Positions 34,239 through 42,091 of a stretch of DNA of 64,000 bases are shown here, piece by piece. The notes beneath the pieces were generated by a model. The model was not told the DNA's origin, did no database searches, and saw only the letters and a list, made by a program, of their open reading frames with translations. The first letter of the stretch is position 1, and each line of letters starts with the position of its first letter. Origin of the DNA: JAKZVK01 sp965261065 (GTDB lineage Bacteria; Acidobacteriota; Terriglobia; Bryobacterales; UBA6623); assembly GCA_965261065.1 (NCBI GenBank), contig OZ253444.1, forward strand, positions 1,116,001-1,180,000. The letters run 5' to 3'. Made by a program: the position numbers and the translations under genes.

Positions 34239-35378
34239 ATGAGAATCGCCCTCCTGGGCACGCGCGGCATTCCAGCAAACTACGGTGGGTTTGAGACCTT
34301 CGCCGAAGAACTGTCGGTAAGGCTCGCTCGGCGCGGGCACGCGGTTACCGTCTACGGCCGCACCAACAACGTCACCACGCGCGACCGGAACTACCGCGGC
34401 GTCCGGTTGGCGCTGCTACCGACGATCCCTCACAAGTACTTCGATACGGTTTTCCACACCTTCCTTTCGACTCTGCATCTGCTGGTGCACCGCTTTGATG
34501 TGGTCCTTTACTGCAACGGAGCGAATGCGGTCTTCACCTGGATGCCCCGCCTACTCCGGATGCCGGCCGTGCTCAACGTCGACGGCCTCGAGAGGCAGCG
34601 GCGCAAGTGGAATGCGCTGGCGCGAGGCTGGTATCGCCTCTCGGAACGGCTAGCGACCTGGTTTCCCAACGAGGTCGTCGCCGACGCCCAGGTGATTCAG
34701 GACTACTACGCGCGGCGTTACCACCGCAAGACGCATCTCATCGCCTACGGTGCCGAAACAGGCAAGGTGCGAACGACCGAGGCGCTCGACCGGCTGGACC
34801 TGCGTGCGAATGAGTATTTTCTCTACGTCAGCCGGATGGAGCCTGAGAACAACGCTCTCTTGGTCGTGCAGGCTTTCGAGAAGACGTTGCTCGACAAGAA
34901 GCTTGTCATGGTGGGAGATGCTCCCTACGCCGAAGACTACATTCGTCAAGTCAAGGCGACCAATGATCCGCGAATCCTTTTCACCGGCGCGATCTACGGC
35001 CGCGGCTACCGGGAACTGCAGTCGCACTGCCTGGCCTACGTGCACGCGACCGAGGTCGGGGGCACGCACCCGGCGTTGATCGAAGCGATGGGGCGCGGCT
35101 GTCCGGTCCTCTATCTCGACACGCCCGAGAACCGTGAAGTAGCCGGGGAAGTCGGTGTCGCCTTCACCAAAGATGAAGCTGAACTCGCAGGCGTGTTGGA
35201 ATCGCTCGCCCGGATGCCACGGGAAGAACGCCAGTCGCTGGGACGATCGGCGCTGGAATGGGTGCGGCGGCGTTACGACTGGGAGGCCGTGACCGATCGG
35301 TACGAAGCGCTTTTTCACAGTCTCGCCGGCCGGGCGGACGCCCAAAAACCGACCGCGGATGTGCGCACCGTCGCGTGA
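34239..35378 (+). CDS. DUF1972/GT4 glycosyltransferase
   Basis: The 379-residue GT-B enzyme starts MRIALLGTRGIPANYGGFET, the hallmark of the DUF1972 N-terminal domain found in rhamnosyl- and glucosyltransferases. The C-terminal GT1-type domain has FLYVSRMEPENN, a nucleotide-sugar block AYVHATEVGGTHPALIEAMG and CPVLYLDTPENREV. It closes the four-gene polysaccharide cluster, six bases after the previous gene. Confidence 0.9.
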   Translation: MRIALLGTRGIPANYGGFETFAEELSVRLARRGHAVTVYGRTNNVTTRDRNYRGVRLALLPTIPHKYFDTVFHTFLSTLHLLVHRFDVVLYCNGANAVFTWMPRLLRMPAVLNVDGLERQRRKWNALARGWYRLSERLATWFPNEVVADAQVIQDYYARRYHRKTHLIAYGAETGKVRTTEALDRLDLRANEYFLYVSRMEPENNALLVVQAFEKTLLDKKLVMVGDAPYAEDYIRQVKATNDPRILFTGAIYGRGYRELQSHCLAYVHATEVGGTHPALIEAMGRGCPVLYLDTPENREVAGEVGVAFTKDEAELAGVLESLARMPREERQSLGRSALEWVRRRYDWEAVTDRYEALFHSLAGRADAQKPTADVRTVA

Positions 35379-35445
35379 AGCCCGGGACGGCGATCGCACG
35401 GAACGCCGGTTCCTCACGTCCTTTTTCGATACCCTAGTGGCTTAG

Positions 35446-36960
35446 ATGGCTGAAGCGTCTCACAAGCTGGGGTTCGTGTATCTTGTCGGCGCGGGGCCGG
35501 GCGATCCGGAGTTGATCACGGCTCGAGGACTGCGGCTGATCGAGTCGGCCGACGTCATACTCTACGACCACCTGGCCCCGGTGAGCCTGCTCGATGACGC
35601 TCCTGAGACAGCCAAGACCATCTATGTGGGCAAGAAGCGCGCCCTTCACGCGCGAACGCAACAAGAAATCAACGAGATCTTGATCAGCGAAGCCCGCGCG
35701 GGGCGCCACGTGGTGCGTCTCAAGGGCGGCGACCCATACATCTTTGGCCGTGGTGGCGAAGAAGCCGAAGCGCTGCACGAAGCCGGTATCCCATTCGTGG
35801 TCGTCCCCGGAGTGACCTCGGCGGTCGGGGTCGCCGCCTACGCGGGCATTCCGCTCACGCACCGGAGCGCAACGTCGAGCCTCACCTTCGTCACCGGCCA
35901 CGATGTGGACGCGATCGACTGGGCTCAACTGGGCACGCATGGCACCCTCGTGATCTTCATGGGGCTGACGACGTTCTCCGAGATTGCCCCCCGGCTGATC
36001 GCGGCCGGCCGGCCCGCGGCAACGCCCGCCGCGGCGGTTCGCTGGGGGACACGCGGCGATCAAATAACCGTCGAAGGCACGCTCGAGAATCTGCCTGGTA
36101 AGATTGAAGCCAGCGATCTCAAGCCGCCCGCGCTGCTTGTCGTCGGAGAGGTCGTCGCCCTCCGCCCGAAACTGAACTGGTTCGAGCACTTGCCGCTATT
36201 CGGGCAACGCATCGTCGTGACGCGCCCGCGGGAGCAAGCCGCTTCGCTTTGCGCCAAGCTACGCGACCTGGGTGCGGATGTGGTCTTATTCCCCACCATC
36301 AAGGCCCGCCCGCCCGAGGATTGGGCGCCGCTCGATCGGGCCATCGAGAAGCTCGAAACATACGACTGGCTGATCTTTACCAGCGCCAACGGCGTGCGCT
36401 ACTTCATCGAAAGGCTCGATGCGGGCCCCGCGGACCTTCGAAGTCTGAACGCGAAGATCTGTGCGATTGGTCCGGCAACGGCAGAGTACTTGCAACGCTT
36501 ACACCTCAAAGTCGACCGCGTGCCGGAGGAATACGTCGCCGAAAGCCTGCTCGAAGCGTTGGGCGAGGAAGCTCTGGACGGTAAACGCATCCTGTTGCCA
36601 CGGGCCAAGATCGCGCGAGATCTGATCCCGGCGGAGTTGACGAAGCGGGGAGCGCGCGTGGATGTGGTGGCGGCGTATGAGACCGTGATCCCTCCCGAGT
36701 CGGAGGCGCGCGCGCGCGACCTGTTCGGCGGCGAGGGGAAGCCGGCGTGGGTGACGTTTACCAGTTCATCGACGGTCAACAACTTCGTGCGGTTGTGCTC
36801 GGCCGGCGCGCTCGACGGCGTCCGCGTAGCGTCGATCGGCCCGGTGACGACACGGACCGCAACAGAGCTTGGGGTCAAGGTGGATGTGGAGGCCCAGCAG
36901 TACACCGTGGAAGGGTTGGTCCGTGGGATCGTCGAGGCTCGGGCCTTGGTACTTGCCTGA
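35446..36960 (+). CDS. cobA-hemD: Fused uroporphyrinogen-III methyltransferase / synthase
   Basis: This 504-residue fusion makes uroporphyrinogen III from hydroxymethylbilane (HemD half) and methylates it twice to precorrin-2 (CobA half), towards siroheme or B12. Residues 1-245 are CobA/SUMT: VYLVGAGPGDPELITARGLR, VVRLKGGDPYIFGRGGEEAE, VVPGVTSAVGVAAYAGIPLTHR. Residues 250-504 are HemD: IVVTRPREQAASLCAKLRDL, IFTSANGVRYF and VTFTSSSTVNNFV. The order CobA-HemD is common in Firmicutes and Acidobacteria. No hemC is adjacent. fumC follows after 59 bases. Confidence 0.95.
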   Translation: MAEASHKLGFVYLVGAGPGDPELITARGLRLIESADVILYDHLAPVSLLDDAPETAKTIYVGKKRALHARTQQEINEILISEARAGRHVVRLKGGDPYIFGRGGEEAEALHEAGIPFVVVPGVTSAVGVAAYAGIPLTHRSATSSLTFVTGHDVDAIDWAQLGTHGTLVIFMGLTTFSEIAPRLIAAGRPAATPAAAVRWGTRGDQITVEGTLENLPGKIEASDLKPPALLVVGEVVALRPKLNWFEHLPLFGQRIVVTRPREQAASLCAKLRDLGADVVLFPTIKARPPEDWAPLDRAIEKLETYDWLIFTSANGVRYFIERLDAGPADLRSLNAKICAIGPATAEYLQRLHLKVDRVPEEYVAESLLEALGEEALDGKRILLPRAKIARDLIPAELTKRGARVDVVAAYETVIPPESEARARDLFGGEGKPAWVTFTSSSTVNNFVRLCSAGALDGVRVASIGPVTTRTATELGVKVDVEAQQYTVEGLVRGIVEARALVLA

Positions 36961-37019
36961 CTGTACTTACCTGACTGGGCCTGCCGGAAGAACGCATTGA
37001 GCGGAAAGGAATCATTCTG

Positions 37020-38405
37020 ATGGCCGAGAAGTATCGAACCGAGAAAGACAGCATGGGCGAGGTGCAAGTCCCCGCCGACGCCCTGTACGCGGCGCAAACA
37101 CAGCGTGCCGTCGACAACTTTCCGATTAGCGGACTGCGGTTCCCGCGCACGTTTCTGCGCGCGCTGGGCATGGTCAAGGGCGCGGCCGCGGCGGTCAATG
37201 AAGAGTTGGGCTTGATGCAGCCCGACATGTCGACGGCAATCCAAGCCGCCGCCAAAGAGGTCGAGGACGGTCTTCACGACGACCACTTCCCGCTCGACAT
37301 CTTCCAGACCGGCTCCGGTACCAGCACCAATATGAACGCTAACGAGGTGATCGCGACCCTGGCGACCGCGAAGCTCGGCAGTAAGGTGCACCCCAACGAT
37401 CACGTCAACATGGGGCAAAGCAGCAACGACGTCATCCCCACAGCCATTCACGTCAGCGCCTACCTCGAGACGGCCGAGACCCTGTTGCCCGGCCTCGCGT
37501 ACCTGCGGGACACCCTCGACGCCAAGGCCGAGACACTTGACGGCGTCGTCAAGACCGGCCGCACCCACCTCATGGACGCCCTGCCGATTCGCTTCAGCCA
37601 GGAGCTGGGCGGCTGGAGCGGCCAGATCAGCCACGGCATTGCCCGCGTTCGCTCGGCGCTGCCTCGCGTCTCGGCGCTGGCGTTGGGCGGCACCGCCATC
37701 GGCACCGGCGTGAACGCCCACCCCGAGTTCGGCGCGCGCGTGGCGAAGCGGCTGTCGGCGGTGACCGGTCTTCCTTTCCTCTCGAGCCGCAACTATTTCG
37801 TGAGCCTGTCAAGCCAGGACGCCATCGTCGAGCTCAGCGGGCAGATCAAGACGGTGGCCGTCTCCGTTACGAAAATCGCGAACGATCTGCGTTGGATGAA
37901 CAGCGGTCCTCAAGCCGGCATCGGCGACTTGGCCCTGCCCTCGCTCCAGCCCGGCAGCAGCATCATGCCGGGCAAGGTGAATCCGGTGATCCCCGAGGCG
38001 GCCACGATGGTGTGCGCGCAGGTGATTGGCAACGACGCGACCATCACCATCGGCGGCCAGTCGGGCAACTTCCAATTGAACGTTATGCTGCCCGTGATCG
38101 CGTACAACATCCTCGAAAGCGCCCGCCTGCTGGGCAATGTCGTCCGCGTACTCGCCGACAAGGCGGTCAACGACTTCAAGGTCAACGAGGAGCGCGTGGC
38201 TGATCTGGTCGAGAAGAACCCGATCCTCGTCACCGCCCTCAACCCCGTGATCGGGTACGAGAAAGGCGCCGCCGTCGCCAAGAAAGCCTACGCCGAAGGC
38301 CGCAAGCTGAAAGAGGTAGCCCTAGAGGAAACCGACCTCACCCCGGAAGACCTCGACCGCCTGCTCGACCCGCGCAAGATGACTGAGGGCGGCATCGCCG
38401 AGTAG
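37020..38405 (+). CDS. fumC: Fumarate hydratase, class II
   Basis: FumC hydrates fumarate to L-malate in the TCA cycle. The 461-residue enzyme has TGSGTSTNMNANEVIA, the catalytic His region KTGRTHLMDALP, and the family signature GSSIMPGKVNPVIPEA. GGAAAGGAATC precedes the ATG. It ends 11 bases before the ISKra4 element, whose nine-base target duplication starts just past the stop codon, so the gene itself is intact. acnA, another TCA gene, lies beyond the IS cluster. Confidence 0.97.
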   Translation: MAEKYRTEKDSMGEVQVPADALYAAQTQRAVDNFPISGLRFPRTFLRALGMVKGAAAAVNEELGLMQPDMSTAIQAAAKEVEDGLHDDHFPLDIFQTGSGTSTNMNANEVIATLATAKLGSKVHPNDHVNMGQSSNDVIPTAIHVSAYLETAETLLPGLAYLRDTLDAKAETLDGVVKTGRTHLMDALPIRFSQELGGWSGQISHGIARVRSALPRVSALALGGTAIGTGVNAHPEFGARVAKRLSAVTGLPFLSSRNYFVSLSSQDAIVELSGQIKTVAVSVTKIANDLRWMNSGPQAGIGDLALPSLQPGSSIMPGKVNPVIPEAATMVCAQVIGNDATITIGGQSGNFQLNVMLPVIAYNILESARLLGNVVRVLADKAVNDFKVNEERVADLVEKNPILVTALNPVIGYEKGAAVAKKAYAEGRKLKEVALEETDLTPEDLDRLLDPRKMTEGGIAE

Positions 38406-38440
38406 CGGGAGTAATGGGGTGTGCGACAAATTTGTGAGGC

Positions 38441-39730
38441 TCAGGCCGCGCGAGCGCGATTCTCCCAGTAGTCGTCGAAGCGGTTGCTGAGCCGTGCGCA
38501 ACGCAAAGCCGTGATAGCGTTCGCGCCGCGCACGCTCCAGAACATGCCCGAGCGCTTCAACCGACTCGCAATGACGGTGCGGCAACCCGCCTCGATCACG
38601 CCTGAGCCCACAAACAAGCCCTGCCGGCGAAACTCGCCGTAACGCATGCGCTCCGCATGGCGCTGGAAGTAGTCCGCCTCCAGCGCCAGCGGATGCGCCA
38701 ACTCCGGGTCGTCGGTTTCGATCTCGCGCAGCGCAGTGACGAGTTGCTCGATGCGCCCCGCGTCGAGCTTTTTCTGCATGCGCCGCGCCCAACCGCGGAG
38801 GCGCTTTTGTTGTTGGGGAAACAGCTTCGACGCCAGCTCCCACAGATGTTCGCGAGCGTGATACAAGTCGACGATCTCGATCGCGCCGGGAAAGTATTCG
38901 TGCGAAAGATTCCAGATCCAGTCCGCACCGTCGCCAAGCACGACCTTCTTGCGCGCCCGACTCCAACCCCGTCGCCAAGCCTCGCTGTAAATGCGGCGTC
39001 CGAAGGCGGCGGCGTCCTCGATCGCGCCGGTGTAGCTGGTCGAGTCTTCGTCGCGCACGGGACGACCTTGTTCGTCGCAGCTTGTTTGCGTGAACACACA
39101 GCCGAGCTTGACCTCGCGCGTGCCGGCCGGGCCGCCGTCCTTACCCTTGCGGCCGGCCGTCTCGGCGGCGGTGACCGGTACGCCCGTGCCGTCCATCTCG
39201 ATGTAGAGAATCGGAGTTTCAGGTCCTGACATCGCAGGAAGCTCCAGCGGTACGGCGCGCGCGATCGCGGCTTGTTCTTCGCTGGCGACATCTTCGCCGA
39301 TCGCCTCGGCTTCGCGCTCGACAGCCTTGGCGGTCAGCCGCACTCCGGCCAACTCGTCGAGCAACGCGCGACCGCGATCGAACGACGTCTCGGAGCCGAC
39401 CAGCGCCGTCATGCGGCGCACGCCTGGCGAATACTACGTCGCTTTGACGGCCAGCTCTTGGTCGTGCGGCGCGAAGCCTTTGCCGCAGCGGCTGCAGTGA
39501 TAGTACGGCCGTTCGACGACGACCTCGCCCAGCATCGTGACGAGCTTCTTCGGCCGCCGACCGGCGTAGCGCGCTGGCGAGCCGCAGGCGCAGGGCTGCT
39601 GCGATTCGCCGGCCGCGTCTTCGTTCAACAGCGTATCGAGCAAGACAGCGCCGGCTTGATGCAGCGCGTCGCGCGTCGCCTGTTCGACGGCTTCGAGGTC
39701 GAGCGACCCGCGCTTGCGCCTCTCACACAA
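38441..39730 (-). pseudogene. ISKra4-type transposase, copy A, interrupted by a stop
   Basis: Reading from 39730, the first 98 residues include a zinc ribbon (CACGSPARYAG and YHCSRCGKGF). At 39434-39436 a TAG replaces the Gln codon of copy B (AVKATQYSPG). Downstream the frame is open and complete. It has EMDGTGVPVTAAETAGRKGK, GDGADWIWNLSHEYFPGA, VDLYHAREHLWELA and GSGVIEAGCRTVIASRLKRS, the ISKra4 pattern. Without the nonsense codon the protein would be about 429 residues. A GTG restart after the stop could give a shortened protein without the zinc ribbon. Confidence 0.85.
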
Positions 39731-39756
39731 GACGACCCGTAGCAGCCTCCCTACTT

Positions 39757-40155
39757 CTACGGCGACTTCTTGCTGGATCGCCTCGGCCGTTTTTTTTCCT
39801 GCGGACTCAGCTCGGCGTCCTCGGCGACGGGGCGCAAGCGGCAGATCTGTTCGTTGACTTCGAGCAGTTGTCGGCTCAGCTCCCGGAAGCGGTGAAAAGC
39901 CTCAACTTCGCGTTGCGCTTTGCGCCGCTGGGCGGGCGAGGAAAAGGTCTCACTCACGGTCTTGCCGTTGACCTTCCTGGTCAGGCGGTAGTTCGGGCCA
40001 TGAGCGGGCTGGCCGGGCTGATGGCAGCGGCAGGACGGTTTGCCGCAGCGGCCGCTGACAGCGCTGATGGATCCGCTGCGGAAGTCTCCTAGATCGAGAA
40101 TCCGAGCGAGGATGGCCTTTCGTTGACGTTCGAGCGCGACGAGAGATTCAGGCAT
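39757..40155 (-). CDS. DUF6788-type accessory protein of ISKra4, copy A
   Basis: The 132-residue protein (MPESLVALERQRKAILARIL) has GRCGKPSCRCHQPGQPAHGP, a Cys-rich block, then a coiled basic tail. Small proteins of this kind are encoded ahead of many ISKra4 and related transposases; their role is not known. GAAAGGAGG lies before the ATG. It is nearly identical to copy B, with one Leu for Arg change and few others. Confidence 0.85.
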   Translation of the reverse strand: MPESLVALERQRKAILARILDLGDFRSGSISAVSGRCGKPSCRCHQPGQPAHGPNYRLTRKVNGKTVSETFSSPAQRRKAQREVEAFHRFRELSRQLLEVNEQICRLRPVAEDAELSPQEKKRPRRSSKKSP

Positions 40156-40279
40156 AGTACGCCTCCTTTCCTAACGTATCACTACGTAAGGATTCGCACG
40201 CAAAAAAGGGGAACCCGCAAATCATCACTTTCTTGTCGCGCACCCGGAGTAATGCCCCTCGCTCTCCACAATATTACAA

Positions 40280-41310
40280 GCCTGGTATCCACTTGACTCA
40301 GGTGACCCCAACATCTTGTAGTTGGGCTCACAGCGTCTTAGCGTCCCAATCGGCGACGATCGAGCGGTACGGCGTCGGCTCCACCGCCATGGCCTGCTGC
40401 ACAAGGCGGTAGAAGAGCTTGCCCCGACTGCGTGATCTGCGCCGATTGAAGCGGAACACGAACTCGTCGAGATAGTAGTCCAGATGCTCGTGGCTGACCG
40501 CCCCCTGATGCGTGCCCAGCATCCAGCGCTTGAGTAGCGAGATCGCCAAGTGCACCCTCGGCAGTAGCTGCGAGGCCTGCTCGCGGCGGTTGTTAATCGA
40601 GATGATACGACGCTGGTAGTCCTTCTTCTTGAGCGGATCGTAGCCCGACCAGTTGTCGGTAACAACCACGCTGCCCGGCTCGACCGACTCCTCGACGAAG
40701 GGCATCAAACTGGCCGCCGAGGCGTTCTGAACGCGCTGCATGCGGATGCGCCCCAGCCCGGTGCCTCTCTCTTCCGCGGCGACTGCAATCAACGCTTTAC
40801 GCTCGGTCTGCCGGCCGATTACCCCTTCTTCTTCAGCGCCCCAGTAGGTCTCATCGACCTCGACGAGGCCCGTCAATCGCTCCCGCCCCGGGCGCACCAT
40901 CGCTCGCCTCAGCTTGTGCATCCAAGGCCAGGCGGTTTGGTAACTGCCCAGTCCCAGAACGCGCTGTAGACCCAGGGCGCTGGCCCCATTCTTCTGCGTG
41001 GTGATGGTCCACATCGCCCGGAACCACAGCCGCAGCGGCTTGCGTGTGTCTTGAAAGATCGTGCCGGCGGTGACGGAGGTTTGCCGCCCGCAGCGAGCGC
41101 ATTCGAACCACACTTTGCGCACCGGCCAAGCGCGCTCATGCCCACACCTTGGACAGCGGAAACCCTCTGGCCAGCGCAAGGCGAACAGATAGTCGCGGCA
41201 AGCCTCCTCGCTCGCAAAGTGAGACTCGAATTCGAGTTGGTCGCGCGGGTAATCCTCCACCAGGCCCTACACTACATCTTGGGGTCACCTGAGTCAAGTG
41301 GATACCCAGC
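40280..41310 (-). mobile_element. IS1595-type insertion sequence (1,031 bp)
   Basis: The terminal repeats are nearly perfect over about 30 bases (GCCTGGTATCCACTTGACTC at the left, GCTGGGTATCCACTTGACTC at the right end in inverted sense). An eight-base duplication TATTACAA flanks it (40272-40279 and 41311-41318); eight bases is usual for IS1595. It inserted 26 bases from ISKra4 copy A, in the same stretch behind fumC. Confidence 0.9.
40328..41260 (-). CDS. IS1595-family transposase
   Basis: The 310-residue enzyme has an N-terminal zinc ribbon (FRCPRCGHERAWPV ... FECARCGRQT) and a catalytic region with GLVEVDETYWGAEEEG and VVTDNWSGYDPLKKK. The C-terminal signature is LLKRWMLGTHQGAVSHEHLD, then YYLDEFVFRFNRRRSR. 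The frame is intact and the ends are good, so this element may be active. Confidence 0.92.
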   Translation of the reverse strand: MEDYPRDQLEFESHFASEEACRDYLFALRWPEGFRCPRCGHERAWPVRKVWFECARCGRQTSVTAGTIFQDTRKPLRLWFRAMWTITTQKNGASALGLQRVLGLGSYQTAWPWMHKLRRAMVRPGRERLTGLVEVDETYWGAEEEGVIGRQTERKALIAVAAEERGTGLGRIRMQRVQNASAASLMPFVEESVEPGSVVVTDNWSGYDPLKKKDYQRRIISINNRREQASQLLPRVHLAISLLKRWMLGTHQGAVSHEHLDYYLDEFVFRFNRRRSRSRGKLFYRLVQQAMAVEPTPYRSIVADWDAKTL

Positions 41311-41321
41311 TATTACAATTG

Positions 41322-41603
41322 GGTAGTGGCTCAATTTGGCTGCGCCACGCTGGGTGATGGGCGTGCGCTGCACACTGCGCCGGAAGGCCGTCGTTTCTCA
41401 AGTCGCCTTCAGGCTGCCTTCAGGCGGCTTCAGGCGGCTTCCGCGCGAAGCGCGTTGTAGGCCGGTCGTTTACGGCCGGTTCAGTGTGGCCCTTCGTTCC
41501 TGCCCAGGGCGCTTCAGCGTCCTTCCGATACACCGGCTTGAGCCACCGTGGATGGCTGATCCGGTGTCCGTGAGACCGTCATGGCTGAAACTGAGCCACT
41601 ACC
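41322..41603. mobile_element. Possible MITE-like element with inverted ends
   Basis: GGTAGTGGCTCAATTT at 41322-41337 is repeated in inverted form at 41588-41603 (AAACTGAGCCACTACC), with one mismatch in 16. The 282-base interior has no transposase; it holds short tandem CTTCAGGCGG units near 41410-41440. No clean target duplication is visible, so this could also be a relic of a larger IS. Confidence 0.4.
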
Positions 41604-41659
41604 TGAAATTGGGTCAGTTGTCGCCGCATGCAGCTTTCGGCTTTGCCGGCTCGACCAAC

Positions 41660-41857
41660 ATGAAATCCTACGTTTTCAAGGTCGTGGTTGAGCCCGATGA
41701 AGGCGCGTGGTCGGCGCATTGTCCAGCGCTGGCGAAGCTGGGTGCAGCCACGTGGGGCCGCACCAGAGAAGAAGCTCTGAAGCACATTGACGAGGTGGTT
41801 CGGATGATCGTGGAGGAGTTGATCGAAGACGGCGAACCCGCCTCTACACCGCTGTAA
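41660..41857 (+). CDS. HicB-like protein 1
   Basis: The 65-residue protein (MKSYVFKVVVEPDEGAWSAH, then CPALAKLGAATWGRTREEAL) has the partial RNase H-like fold of HicB antitoxins. It lacks the C-terminal DNA-binding domain of full HicB proteins. Its end overlaps the end of HicB-like protein 2 on the other strand by 14 bases. No hicA-type toxin was found beside it, so its role in a toxin-antitoxin system is uncertain. Confidence 0.75.
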   Translation: MKSYVFKVVVEPDEGAWSAHCPALAKLGAATWGRTREEALKHIDEVVRMIVEELIEDGEPASTPL

Positions 41858-42071
41858 TCTCCACCTCTCTGGTGAGAGTCGTCGGCTCCGGAATTGGCTC
41901 GCCATCTTCTCGCATGCCTTCGAGGTGCAGTTCGATCGCCGCGCGGATGTTTTCTTCGATCTCTTCAAGGGTGCGCCCCGTTGTGATGCAGCCGGGCAGA
42001 TCGGGCACAAAGGCGGAGTAGTTGTTGGGGCCTTTCTCAATGACCACCGCGTATTTCTTCGTCGGCCTCAA
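41844..42071 (-). CDS. HicB-like protein 2
   Basis: The 75-residue protein (MRPTKKYAVVIEKGPNNYSA, FVPDLPGCITTGRTLEEIEE) is a stand-alone HicB fold with the usual PDLPGC motif. It is convergent with HicB-like protein 1 and lies just upstream-side of the acnA stop (42092). No adjacent HicA gene is visible. Such solitary HicB proteins are common and may be orphan antitoxins or regulators. Confidence 0.8.
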   Translation of the reverse strand: MRPTKKYAVVIEKGPNNYSAFVPDLPGCITTGRTLEEIEENIRAAIELHLEGMREDGEPIPEPTTLTREVEITAV

Positions 42072-42091
42072 CCGAGCCGCATCCGCTTCAT

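Larger units (their letters stand above)
38417..40245 (-). mobile_element. ISKra4-type insertion sequence, copy A (1,829 bp)
   Basis: The ends are inverted repeats beginning GGGTG(T/C)GCGACAA. A perfect nine-base duplication GGAGTAATG flanks it (38408-38416 and 40246-40254). It encodes a transposase and, upstream of it, a DUF6788-type small protein. A second copy lies inverted at 46066-47828 with a different duplication, so the two inserted independently. Confidence 0.9.

Noticed and set aside
36399..37721. Minus-strand frame of 440 codons
   Set aside because: It covers the end of cobA-hemD and fumC in antisense; both of those have clear motifs.
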